Below are positions 1 to 12,000 of a stretch of DNA of 60,000 nucleotides, piece by piece (position 1 is the first letter of the stretch; each line of letters starts with the position of its first letter). Made by a program: the position numbers and the translations under genes. Source of the DNA: Hydractinia symbiolongicarpus (taxonomy: Eukaryota > Cnidaria > Hydrozoa > Anthoathecata > Hydractiniidae); NCBI RefSeq assembly GCF_029227915.1, contig NC_079878.1, forward strand, positions 10,728,001-10,788,000, in the 5' to 3' direction. Under the pieces are notes generated by a model, which worked only from the letters and a program-made list of their open reading frames with translations, had not been told where the DNA came from and searched no databases.

Positions 1-337
1 ATTCTGTATAACTTTCAAAACATCAGAGGATGCGAGGAAATGGTTTTGTAATCAATGTAATAAATACTTTTTTGATAAAACTTTTAATTCTTTTTTTTTT
101 AATTTTTTTTGTAATGAATCAAAATGTACTATATGTTTGCTGATGATACAAATGCGGTGATTTACAATGAATGAAGAATCAACTGCAAGTGGCCTTGTCA
201 TCTTAAAATCTACTAAGCACCCCTACCCTAACAGCAAAGAAATAGAGATCACATCACTTCCCATGTATCAGCTGCTGGAATATCATTGCCTCCAATTATA
301 TATATTTTTGACCGGGTTTTCCGTTTTGGTCCTAATG

Positions 338-640
338 CCGTGGAGTCGTAGATTAGTGGTTATAGCTGTCATATTCTGTGCAAGAGACCGGGGTTCGACT
401 CCTCTTGACGGAGATTCAACATGGGCGAGTGAATGTTACCATAGCCCGAGTTAACCCAATCCATGTGAGGGAAATTGGGGAGATGGTGCACTGTATGGGC
501 CATTGGATGTTGTGAGGCAGTTGTCTGGCAGAGCGCTGACCTTAATTGAGTTTGCATAGCTCAAAGGGAGCATTAAATACTCCAGAGCCATAAAAGCCAT
601 GGCCCCTCCTGGAAATAATAGACATGGTATATCCCTCAAT
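338..640 (+). mobile_element. tRNA-derived SINE
   Basis: The head looks like a tRNA gene with a Pol III internal promoter: A box TAGATTAGTGG at 349-359 and a perfect B box GGTTCGACTCC at 392-402. A non-tRNA body follows, to about 640. A second 5' fragment of the same family lies nearby in reverse at 838-935. Both continue past the tRNA part into the same kind of sequence, which argues for a SINE rather than a functional tRNA. The 3' limit is approximate. Confidence 0.7.
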
Positions 641-837
641 ATCAGCTATCTATCTACCAACATTATGGTGCTCTCATACTCATCCATTTATTGTCAACAC
701 TTTCGAAAGATATTGTTCTTTTCTCTCGCACAGGGCAGGTTTTTAAAATATTAATTTTTCTCTATTTTTTTTTACTTTTTACTTTCTTTACTTTGTCTTT
801 TCTATCTTTTTTTTCGTCTTCTTTTGCCTTCTCTTTT

Positions 838-935
838 AACTATGGTAATATTCAATTGCCCATATTGAATCCCTGCCAAGGGGAATCCAACCCCGGTCTC
901 AAGAGTGATAACCACTAAACTACAACGCCAAAATA
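838..935 (-). mobile_element. SINE 5' fragment, same family as 338-640
   Basis: On the minus strand there is an A box (TAGTTTAGTGG, 912-922) and a B box-like GGTTGGATTCC (882-892), followed by a body clearly similar to the SINE at 338-640. It is truncated after about 95 bp. Confidence 0.6.
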
Positions 936-944
936 AACTATGGC

Positions 945-2376
945 GCCACAATAAACTACGGCACCACATGTATGAGTGTTGCTGCGCTTTATGTTAAGGG
1001 TCGAACCAATCAGTTGAAACAGAATCACCTAGATTGGTTGCGATAAGTGCTAATGTTGGTTCCATGGCATTTGTGCAAGCCATCAAGGAGGAGTTGTTAA
1101 GTAACACCTATTTATATTCCACTTGTTGGTTGAATAAAAAAGATTACTGCAAAAATCTTTTGTTACCATTTTCCTCTAATGATTTGTAACGCCTATGAAA
1201 TATTCTGTATCCAATTTGTATATGTTGAGTCGATTTGTATACATTTAATAACAGACACTCTTAAGTTAGACCAAAACCTGTTAGGAGTCTAAAGTAACGT
1301 TTAAATACTCGAAATAAATAAAATATAGCTAGCTGCCGCCTACCATCTAAATTACAAAAAAACAGTCCGTAATTGGATGTAGTCAGCGCTCCAGAAAAAT
1401 GGTTTTACTGTTAAGCTAGCCAATAGATATATCTCCTGTTTTAGCTATTGTAATTGCAAGACTGTACAATTTTGTGTATCCTAATTGTACGTTTATACGT
1501 TAGCTAGCTAGCTATTCACAATTTTCCAAAACAGCCATTTTATATCAACACAGGTAGCTACAGCTACAGAGCTTCCAAGATATTTTTTTAATAAATATGT
1601 AGCTACACAAGATTCCTTATTTTATTTATACCACTAATTACATATCACTAATTGTTAATATTGCTGGCTGATGAGGGAAGTCAATGTCTATAACTAAAGG
1701 ACAATGTTGACAAAAAAAGACAAAACTTAATTGTCAACAACTCCTCTGTTTCTTCGACACCCTAGTTGGTTTATATAAAAGATGAAGACACCTGAAAAGC
1801 ACTTCTCAATATTTCTTTAAAAAAGAAAAGATGGCAAAAAATTAGGTGAATAAAGGCAAACGAAAGGCAACTCTTTTGGGCAAATGTCTTGCCCGCTGCC
1901 AAGCCAAGTAACCTTTGCCATTTGTCTGACATGCAACCAGATTGTATAAAGTAAACAAACAGGCTTTTCTCTTGATCGGAAAAACTGTTGTGACAAAACA
2001 CTGTGCTCAGGAATTGAATAAAGGAGCAAAATTCATCTCTAACAAATTCAGGACCGGAGAACCTTGTACCGTATCGATCAGGGATAAGGCAGTTTGTATT
2101 GTGTTCTATAATTCTTTAGCATTAAGGGTCACTCAATAATTACGTAGCGCTTAAGGGGTGTGTGTGGGGGAAGGGAGGGTTGTTACGTAATTATTAAAAG
2201 ATCCCTTCTATATGGCTAGTTAACATAGAGCAAAACTCACATCATTTCATAAAAGCTTCTTTCTTTCTTTGCAGAACCACTTTGCTAAAAAAAATTCATT
2301 ACAACGCGTTTCTGCTGGCAGCTTTTGCAATTCATTTATAAAACAACTTGTTAGCTTGCAGCTACTAGCAGTTAAG
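945..2376. other. non-coding stretch, no gene seen
   Basis: AT-rich sequence. Reading frames here are short, of low complexity and without recognisable domains. I see no RNA gene. Confidence 0.5.
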
Positions 2377-2471
2377 ATAACCTCGTTCCCAGGGTTTCTT
2401 GCCCATATCAAAACTGCCAGGGCTTTCTTGACGTCGATGTCAAAAAGGCAAAAGCTTTGGAGATGAGGTTG
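2377..2471. mobile_element. MITE of the CAACCTCG family
   Basis: About 95 bp with inverted ends AACCTCGTTCCCAGGG and ATGAGGTTG, the same termini as the elements at 3280-6343, 25121-25232 and 52932-53025. The flanks GCAGTTAAG and CCATTTAAG match at 7 of 9 positions, compatible with a decayed 9-bp target duplication. Confidence 0.55.
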
Positions 2472-2813
2472 CCATTTAAGAAAATAAGACTGAACTTGTT
2501 TCATAAAAAGGTCTTTTTCATATTTATGCTGTTTGTGTTATACTTTTCATATTTTTTAATTTATTTACATTTTTTATAAATTTTTCCACATCAAATAGAA
2601 ATAAAATATAAATTTTTTGTTTCTACGCAACACCGCCACCATATTTGAATTTCCGCGCCCGAAGGCGTAGGAAATTCTTTAAAACCGTCGTTTTTTTTCT
2701 TTCGGAGCATTTTTTGAGAAAAAATCGACCCTGGGATTTCACGTTGGTCCGTCACAGATGTAAACTTCGTACCCAAGCTCCTTAACTACTGGGAAGTCTA
2801 GTATTGACGCTTC

Positions 2814-3279
2814 AGGCCAAAATTGGTATTTGTTTTTGACAAAATTTGGCACAGTTAACAAAAAAAGTATGCTGAACATAATGGTGACATAATAATTTTG
2901 AGTTTTGTCACCTAAATGTGATTTTAGGCCAAAATTGGTCCAAAAATTAGAACTACTTTATTTTTAACAAAATTTGGAACAGTTAACAAATAAAGTATGC
3001 TGAACATGATGGTGACATCAAAATTTTGATTTCCTGTTACCTGAATGTCATTTTAGGCCAAAAATGGTCCAAAAATTAAAACTACTTTATTTTTGACAAA
3101 TTTTGGCACAATTAACAAAAAAAGTATGGTGAACATGATGGTGACATCAAAATTTCGGTTTTTTGCCACCTTAAATGTCATTTTAGGCCAAAATTGGTCC
3201 AAAAATTAAAACTACTTCATTTTCAACAAAAAGTGGCAAAGTTAACAAAAAAAGTATACATAATGGTGACATCAAAATT
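2814..3279 (+). repeat. 130-bp tandem satellite, left part
   Basis: About four units, each starting AGGCCAAAATTGGTCCAAAA and containing AACAAAAAAAGTATGCTGAA. Starts are near 2814, 2926, 3055 and 3185. The array breaks off at 3279, where a 3.06-kb element is inserted, and resumes at 6344. Confidence 0.8.
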
Positions 3280-6200
3280 CAACCTCGTCCCCAGGGCATC
3301 TTGTATCTTTTCTGACCCTGGGACGGCGATACGAACATGGCCCTGGAGAGGAGGCTGGTCCGATATGAAACCTGATTGGCGCGGATATGTCAAATAATTA
3401 TTGCGTCATACAAAACATTTTGGCGAGGCGGCGAGTCTGTGACCAACAGGAGGAAGCTGTTCGTTTTAAAATGGCGGAGGTGTATCAGCAGTATCAAGTT
3501 TTTTTTAAAGTGAAAAATTTAATAAAAAGCATTACTAAGCAATGAGAGTATAAAATAAGACATCATAAAGTAATACTGCTTACATGACAATATTTCAATA
3601 GCTGGGAATGTTTAATAAAGCTAGAAAAGTTGTTAGCTAGCACACTATACCTAACACACTATCAAGGTAAGAACAAAAGAAAGAAACTCAATTTGTTTCC
3701 AAGTGGCCAGGTTTGATTTGCAGCTTTTTGCAAAGACTGACGTTGCATAAAATTGCCGCCCATGTTATATATCAGGTTGTTATTAGTGGGCATGTTTTAT
3801 TACCTTATATGCTTTGGTTACTATAAAAGATATAGGTTAACCGTCGGAGCCATTTTATCATTGAATGCACATTTATCCGGCCTAATTCAAGAAAATTCAA
3901 ATTGCAAAAGCTTCAGTAAAAAAATAAAGTTATTGACTTGAAACTTGTTAAGGAGTACCTTTAAACCTATCTGATAAAATATAAAATTACACCAGGCATG
4001 AAAAATTTAAAAAGCCATTTTGAGGAAGAGAAAAAGGTAGGAAGATTTTCTTAAACTGATTCTTGCTAGGCCTTTTTTAACACGCTATGAAGAAATTTCA
4101 GAAAATCGAACTCAATCAAATTTTATTGAGCGCTCAATTAGGCATATGGTTAAATCCAGGATGTATTGAAGATGGTGGTAGATATTTAACAGCTCACCAC
4201 TGTGATATATTATCTCAAGAGTTTTAATACAAATTACAAAGAAGTGAACATAAAAAATCACAAAAAAAGTCTAAACCGAGTATATAGTTTATAAATGAAT
4301 GAATGAATGAAATAAACATATATTTCAGTTTACTAGGAGATAAATATACATTATTAATTAAAAATTTTTTTGCCCTAGTAAACCCCGGAAACTGCCAAAG
4401 TTAGCAGAGCTCGAAGTATGACAGCCACCGTGGACAATACAAAACACACAACTTACACAGACAACACTACAAAACAAGACAGACAAGCGAAAAAAATGTG
4501 AAAAATATTGCAATTGCAAATCCCAAGAAAAAAGTGGTGTGAAAGTGATTGTGAACAATAGTAATTTTAGGTATACATAAATTAAACATAATTAGACAAC
4601 AATGTATGCTTTATTAGAGATTTAAGTCTATGCAAAGGGAGATCTAAAAGTCCCATAAGCGTCCCATAACTTCAGTAAAAATTAAAATATTGACTTGAGA
4701 TTTGGTATGATATGGTTTTAGATTGGTTTGATGAAATTGAGCCAAAAAATAGTTCTATTATCATCATACATTCTGAGTTTCAGAATTTAGCCCTTTTCAA
4801 AGACGCCGATAAGCCGTTTTGACAGCATATCAATTTTGACCAAGATACAGATTCAGAAAATTTTAAAAGCTATTCTAACCTCAGAAATGTCAGATAAGAT
4901 TCAACCTAAAATTATGCTAGTAAACAAAAAATTTAGTTGCAAGGAATGTCTCTTTGCTGACATCTTTTTGTGATAGGATGCTCTTATGAGAATACTGAAT
5001 TAATCTTCACGGTTAGCTAGTTTGGCATTTTAAATATTTTCCAAGCAGAATGATAACAATAAATAGATGTATATATCAATAAAAATCGATTTTTGAACAG
5101 CAGCAGAATTTTGATGAGCTCTAAAAAGTGCGAATTTATGAAACTAATTTTGGTCCAAAATCCCCAAAATAATTTCCTCAAAAAATTATTCCCAAAACAT
5201 TTTTTTCTCAAGGTAGCAATACTTTGCTGTTCGTAAAGTCGTATATCAATTCTTTCTAAACTATTAAGGCAGTGATACATTAAATCGAGAAAACAGATCA
5301 CACGCAGACTTGTCGTTCTCGATTTTCAAACCAGCATAATGCTTTTGATAAAATTTTTGAATTATTTATGTTTTAAACAGAAAAAAACCTTGTTTTTGTA
5401 TAAATTAGATGCAAATTAAGTGTATATACAAAATAAATGTGAGCTTGCTGAGTAAAAAATAAAAAAGCTGCAAGGCGTTTTAAAACATGTCATTAAGAAA
5501 AGAAAAAGCAGAATTTATCAGTAATGGGTGGCTTTTTGGAAATGTTAAGGCCACAAATGTAAAAGAAAAAAATACTTCTAAAGTAAATACTCTTCTGAAG
5601 CCTTTTTCACCCAATATAACTGCAAGCAGTGAGTCCACCATAGTTGAATTCAGTTTCAGCTAAGTATTGTTTAAATACAGCAAAATCTTTGTCATCATAT
5701 AAAAGCAGTAATGCAGACACAGATATGAACTCACGGTAAATGAGAATTCTAAAGTTCAGCCAAAATGAATAAAAAATGTAAATGTTAATATGAGGTTAAA
5801 TTTCTGCCTAGCTACTTTCAGTCGGGCACCTAGAATGATACGAACATTTGAAAATTATGTAGCCATATCTGCACCTTAGAGAACCAACGAAGTGCTATGT
5901 TCAGATGGGCAAATCATTTACTAATTTCCAAGTTTCCCCTAGCTACAAGTTTTGCAACCCAGTGCTTGCTAGTCAACCAATTCAGTGAAATACACATAAC
6001 TAAATTGCTTGAATTTCTTCAAGTAAACAGCAGCCTAAATAACATTATTGTATATTTATACATTTACACAAAACAATCAAGGGCAATATGCGAGAAGTTT
6101 GTGTGTTGCGATGAGAGGAATCAAAACAAACTCGCCGCACGCATCTGTGACGTAAAAGGCCGATCTCGCTTAGCTCTGCAAGGTTATATATAAAACTTTG

Positions 6201-6343
6201 GTACATTGAGACAAATCTCATTAAATATTACACACAAAAATACTGTGTATTGGAGGGTCACGTGACGAGGCCTCCTCCAGGGCCATGTTCGTATCGCCGT
6301 CCCAGGGTCAGAAAAGATACAAGATGCCCTGGGGACGAGGTTG
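3280..6343. mobile_element. 3.06-kb non-autonomous DNA transposon with 69-bp TIRs
   Basis: The first 69 bp (from CAACCTCGTCCCCAGGGCAT) are identical to the reverse complement of the last 69 bp (6275-6343). The element is flanked by a 9-bp duplication ATCAAAATT (3271-3279 and 6344-6352). It interrupts the 130-bp satellite, so the empty site can be inferred. No transposase-like reading frame is visible inside; open frames are under 100 codons. The 9-bp duplication would fit a Mutator-like group, but the superfamily is not proven. Confidence 0.8.
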
Positions 6344-6352
6344 ATCAAAATT

Positions 6353-6775
6353 TTGATTTTTGTCACCTAAATGCCATTTTAGGCCAAAATTGGTCCAAAA
6401 ATTAAAACTACTTCATTTTCAACAAAAATAGGCAAAGTTAACAAAAAAGTATGCTGAACATATAATGGTGACATCAAAATTTTGATTTTTGTCACCTAAA
6501 TGCCATTTTAGACCAAAATTGGTCCAAAAATTAAAACCACTTCATTTTCGGCTAAATCTGGCACGGTTAACAAATAAAGTATGCTGAAAATGATGATGGT
6601 ACAAAAGTTTGATTTTTTGTCACCTAAATGTCATTTCAGGCCAAAATTTATCCAAAAATTAAAACTGCTTTATTTTCGACAAAAATTGACACAGTTAATA
6701 AAAAAAGTATGCTGAAAATGATAGTTACATCAAAATTTTGATTTTTTGTCAACTAATGCCGTTTAAGACCATAAA
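6353..6775 (+). repeat. 130-bp tandem satellite, right part
   Basis: Continuation of the array at 2814-3279 beyond the inserted element. Unit starts are near 6381, 6510, 6638 and 6763, a spacing of 125-129 bp. Confidence 0.75.
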
Positions 6776-7309
6776 CGTCTCAATCGCAAGAATTTCAACC
6801 ATGAATGATAGGCTGTATTTTTTGTTAGCAATTTCTTTTAAAATGTGAGTTTATTATGACACGTTTCGTTTTGTTTGCGTTTTTTGTAAGATAAATGTCA
6901 CTGATGGGCTTTATCTTCAGAGGTTCATGCACCAAACCCCTTCGAATGTTTGGCACAATAACACAACGAATTAGCAGGTTTTCATCAAATATTTTGGTAG
7001 CGCGCGGAAATTCTTAGAGCCCCCAGGGCTTCTTGTTTATTTTAAATCGTCGTTTTATAAGCACATCATCTTTTAATCTACGGCTCACGTAAAAATCACC
7101 CGATTAATTATGCAATATCTAATAGCCAATCAATTCGCCATGGGAACCAGGAACTAGGCCTTTTTCAGGCTCCGCTCTATGTAAAAAAACAAAATCGACC
7201 TGGGGGAATTGATTGAAATCCATCCTTCCATCTTAAAGAGTGCTTAATTTTACTTTAGGTAACGTTGTGTATCGAGTGCTCATTTTAATCATAATATTTT
7301 ACAGATTTA

Positions 7310-7349
7310 CCCAGCTACCCTGTGGATTTTTTCCCGGGTTGACGACTAG
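7310..7349 (+). mobile_element. Helitron 3' terminus
   Basis: A decayed palindrome (around CCTGTGGATTTTTTCCCGGG) is followed by GACGACTAG, the hairpin-plus-CTAG layout of a Helitron 3' end. The next base starts another Helitron 5' end. The body upstream could not be delimited. Confidence 0.5.
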
Positions 7350-7910
7350 TCTATATTAAAATACCCGTATCCCCGTATCTATATTAACCTGTATTAAATC
7401 TATATTAAAATACTCCTATACGTCTGTCTGTCTGTCGCGCAAAAAGATACCGCAAGAAGTGAGACGCACGCAATTAGCCAAATTCATACGGCGCGGTCAA
7501 GTTCGTCTGAATTCACTTGTAGGGAAAAAAATGAAGATATATTTAAGAACTACTGCAAAATGAAAACATATGGTAGTTTAGGCCAACAAGAAAAGGCTAT
7601 TAGAATGTTACAGAGTAGAAAGATAGTTAACACTTTAGTTGATAGTTCGTGTTCATATGTTAAAGCAATGGTAAAAAAGTCATATGGTACTGAAGCAAGG
7701 CCAGCAGTGCTTGTTTTTGAAAATGGGTACCCTCAAAAAGCTCAATGCAGTTGTCCAGTTGGTGCAAGTGGCTTATGCTGTCACGTTCTTGCAGTTTTGT
7801 TATTTTTAAAAATTTCCACGACACTGGCAATCAAATTTTGGAACTGACTGTGACACAACAGTTACAAAGAACAGACGAACCCGTAGATTTTTTCACGGGC
7901 CACCGACTAC
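7350..7910 (+). mobile_element. non-autonomous Helitron with captured SWIM fragment
   Basis: It begins TCTATATTAAAATACC, followed by the GTCTGTCTGTCTGTCGCGC segment I associate with 5' ends of this family. It ends in a hairpin (7880-7899, CCCGTAGA/TTCACGGG) followed by CACCGACTAC, a decayed CTAG, before a T. Only a SWIM-finger fragment lies inside; there is no Rep/helicase. Confidence 0.55.
7560..7847 (+). pseudogene. SWIM zinc-finger protein fragment in a Helitron
   Basis: A 95-codon frame carries a SWIM-type motif: C63 and C65 in QCSCPV, then C73 and H75 in LCCHVLA. SWIM fingers bind DNA or protein and in cnidarians often occur with YqaJ-type recombinase domains. No such domain is present, and the frame runs into unrelated sequence after residue 84. 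It sits wholly inside the Helitron at 7350-7910, so it is probably a captured exon. Activity is doubtful. Confidence 0.5.
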
Positions 7911-9041
7911 TATTCTATGTTTGTGTAAAAATTTTAAATGTTTAGCGACACTACTCCATTGTATTTGCAACCACCAAAATATATTGACGATTGTTCGTAA
8001 ACTATGAAGTGGATTATTCCGTAATTTCCGAATTGCTTGGGAAAACCTGCGTAGTACATGCGGAAGTTGCATTTTTGCAGCCTCGTTCCCAGGGCGTTTT
8101 TCCCCGGCTTGTCAAAATATCTTTTCACAATAAAAAGTATTTACACTAAAAAATAGAACTTCTTAGTATTTTAAGTCTTACATGTTCTTATACACATATT
8201 TCTTATTAAAAACACGTGTATCTGTGTTTTTTGGCTTGTGTACCCCTTCTAAAAAAGGCTCGTTTAATTCTAAACTACTTACAGTGATGAAACTTGGCAC
8301 AGCTGTCGAAAGTTTTAATACAAACTCATTCTACCTAAAACAATTAATTTAATGACATTTAAGTTCTCACGTGCTTCTGATGCTACAACCTTTAATTATT
8401 AGTATATTTGTGCACTGTGGACCACAAAATGATTTGATTTTAAGAAAAATTTTTCGTGAAGTAAGTTATTGCATTTACAGATGTTTAAGGTTGGACAACA
8501 ATATAATGACGTCATAAGGGTCAGCAATGACGTCATTCCGCTGAATAACATATTTCTTGAAACTTTGATTTGATTTGATTCCTGGTGACGATATATTCGT
8601 GCTTAGCAACCCCTTGAGAACCATCTGGTGACCAATATACATGTCATAAATATTTACATAACAAGTACATTTTGCAACAACCACTTTTCAAAATTCACCA
8701 AAAATACCCTGTTCCCAACAATCCAATCAGTCCACCCCCGCAAAGTATAACAGCCATAGTAAAAGTTAAGAAAAGTCACAAAATTTAAGCACTCAATCAC
8801 ATGGCGAACAAAAGTTATGCCCAGTCAAAAAGAGCACTTTGTGCCCTTCCCTCCCCCCCTCCAGTTACACAAGGGCTAACACCCGGTTTTCACTATGTTT
8901 TAATATTTGCAGGAATTACTTTCCTCTTTGAAGCAACATGCAAGTCTAAATGAAGGGATTTAAACTGGCTTATATGAACAGAGGTTCAAGATATTCATTG
9001 ACAGGTTTTAATTTACTTTGTTATCCTATTTTAAATTTTAA
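7911..9041. other. non-coding stretch
   Basis: No convincing gene. A single CAACCTCG-type half terminus (CCTCGTTCCCAGGGCG near 8081) lacks a visible partner. Confidence 0.45.
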
Positions 9042-12000
9042 TCAACTTTTACCAACAGTGCTCCACGCAATACAAGCAAGTGTTAGTATACCTACAATCA
9101 AATTTAAATTGGTAATATTTACATAGTCAAGTATTAAATGCTGGTCGTTTAATGAAGTTAACGAGGAAGTTGGAAATTGGTTATCGTGTAGTGTTGCCAC
9201 GTTGTTGTTGCGGCGTGATAAGTTTTGTGAATTGATTGATTGATTTTTATTTTCTTCTAAAACAGTGACTTTCCTGTCTACATCAGCATTTGTAGTTTCT
9301 TTTTGTTTTTTTATTGTTAATACAACTTGTTGAACATCATCACAAAGTGACAGTAGACTCTTATTGATGGAGGAAATGTTTTCCGAATATTCCATCGCTA
9401 CAGGAGCTATGCTTTTGCTCAAAAACCCAACATCTTTTATTAGTTGTCTAAGCAACGTCTCAGGTAGTAAGCGAGTTAAAGTTCCGGCTTCTTCTTCTTC
9501 ATTTTCACCAGTGCTGTTATTATTCAGAAACATGTGCTTTAAGACTTGTACTTGTTCGCTAAGAAATACTTTTTGTTCGTGTAAATCATCTTGTACATGC
9601 GCAGTAGCTTGCGATATAGAAGATGACGTCATCTCTCTCATCATACTTAGACGATACTGCGTAAGTAGTGAGGAAAACATAAGTCCTGAAAAAAATTGCA
9701 CAAAAAAATTAAGGTAATCAAACAAACAAACAAACAAACAAGCAGAAAAACAAGCGCAACTTCAGATTTCGCAAGTGTCCAGAAAAGATAAAGGTTGTAG
9801 ATCACATAAGTTGCCTGTAAAAAAATAAAGGTTTTCAGAGTAATCCGATATCATCATGATTATAATATGTATGTTTTCTTTTAATTTTAAACACAGAACA
9901 AAAATACAATGAACAAACAAAAAATCCGGAAAATCAAACACACCAAACACAGTTCCAGTGATAGAGCCGATAATAGACCAGTACTTTGTGCGCTCAACCC
10001 GTGATCTTTCTTTTTCATGAGACAACCTGACGGCAGCCGAATACGCTGAAAATCTTTCTCGCTCAACGTCCTCAGCAGAATTGTGTTCACGTTGCAAGTT
10101 GCGCACTAAAAAGTTCAATTACATTAAATAAATATTGCTAGATCAGTTGGCAGAAAAAAAAACCAATGCCTTTTACACACTTGCTTCGCTTCGTATACGC
10201 TTATAAAATATTTGTTCCATATTTCGAGGTATCTTTCGCTTTAATCCTCAAGATATAGACACTACATGCCTCTAGCAATTTTATTTTATTTATTCTTTTG
10301 ATGATACACGGCTGGTCCTATATTTTAACGTAAATGACAAAAAAACGCTCACTTCGGAATAAACGCCAAGTTATACTGTCAAAAATCGTGAATAGGTTTA
10401 AAAGGATAAAAACTGTAGTTTTTCGGTACTCCGTTTAAAGTCCTTATTTTGTAACATTTCCAGAAATACGGACAAAAGTATGAGATAAATTCCTTGACAT
10501 AACTTCCGAAAATTAAATCCAAATATTCGTTTCTGCCATCATATGCGCCAGGTGAAAAATTCTATTTTTTTATTAGACCCCAAGGCTCTTAAGCGGTAGT
10601 TTTTGGTGCCAGAGACAATGAGATTTTCTGCCATCGTAAACGCCATTTCAAGTCCAAAACGCTGCACACTGAGACAATGAGATCTTACCTTCTAACAATA
10701 ATGTATGTTCTTCACCCACATATGTCAAATATTGTGGATCAGATCGATCACACCTATCCAATTGCTTTCGTGTTTCATTTAACACGTCTTGCCTTTCATC
10801 CAACACTGCTTTTATATTCTGAACATGCTCACGCGCGTTTAAGAAACATCTTTCTTCGTGCGACACATTTTCTTGTGCCTCGATTACCTGAACATTACAA
10901 TATCGTATTAAAACCACCTTTTGTAGCAGAAATTGTTTATAAAAGAAATTATTGGCCTCCAAAAGTAATTTGCGGGTTTTAATTTCACGATAAAAAATAT
11001 ATTTCGCTTTTTAAAAATTAAAACGCCTTTAACATCTTTTTCAAATTTAAAAAGCTTTTCGAAATCAGTTTGCGTGCGCGTATGGGAAAGGGCGGGAAGC
11101 CAAGATCGGGTCCAAATTTAATTTTCTTGTTATTAAAGTTCATCGTTCTTTATATTCATGTTTACTGTTTTTTTTATTTTAAGTTTTTTTTTATTTTCTT
11201 AATTAAGCGTTTTGTTTAGACCTGGTAAGTCGTCCAATTAAGCTTGGTTTCCACCTAACGCTAACGAGCGGTAACTAGCGCTAACGAGCGGTAACCTTTT
11301 TTGAGCGGTAACTAGCGGTAACTTGTTATGTTTCCGCATAATTATAGCTAACAGTAATTATTGTTAATCTTTATGTTTATTATTTGTTAACTTTAATTTT
11401 TTAAAGCTTCCGTTGAAAGCATGGATTCAGTGGAGAAGATTTACCTGGATATTTTTTTATTTTTGATGAAGAGAAAAAGTAAGAGAAAATATCGTTTTTT
11501 GGGTTTGTCATTAACATACCGTTGCATACAAATTCTAGCTGATATACAACTTCATTCCAAGCATTCTTAACAACTGCTCAATCTTTATACTCCTTCTTAG
11601 ATTTGTCGTGCAGACACGGATATTTTCGAACAGCTTCAGATAACTCTTCGTTTTCTTGAATAGTGAGAGCTTGTCTTCTTATTTTTTAGCCATTTTTTCA
11701 CAAAAAAAGTTATTACATTCAAAAAACACTTTATTACAATAAAACGTTACTTCTCTTTCCATTACATTTATTAGCGGTAAATATGACAAAATTTTAAAAT
11801 TTAGCGCTACTTATCGCTCGTGAAAAAGTTACCGCTAGCAAGCAGTAACTTTTTTTTCAGTTTTCACTGAAGAAAAGGTTACCGCTCATTTTTTATCGCT
11901 AGTTACCCCTCAATAGCGCTAGGTGGAAAACAAGCTTTAGTCACAAATAAAACAGTCAGCGAATTTGTTGATTTTTATCCGCATAAATCGTTGATCGTTT

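Noticed and set aside
349-410. Possible functional tRNA gene
   Set aside because: A and B boxes are present, but the sequence continues into a SINE body shared with a second copy, and no clean cloverleaf with acceptor stem was found.
8078-8115. CAACCTCG-like half terminus
   Set aside because: No inverted partner or target duplication within 300 bp.
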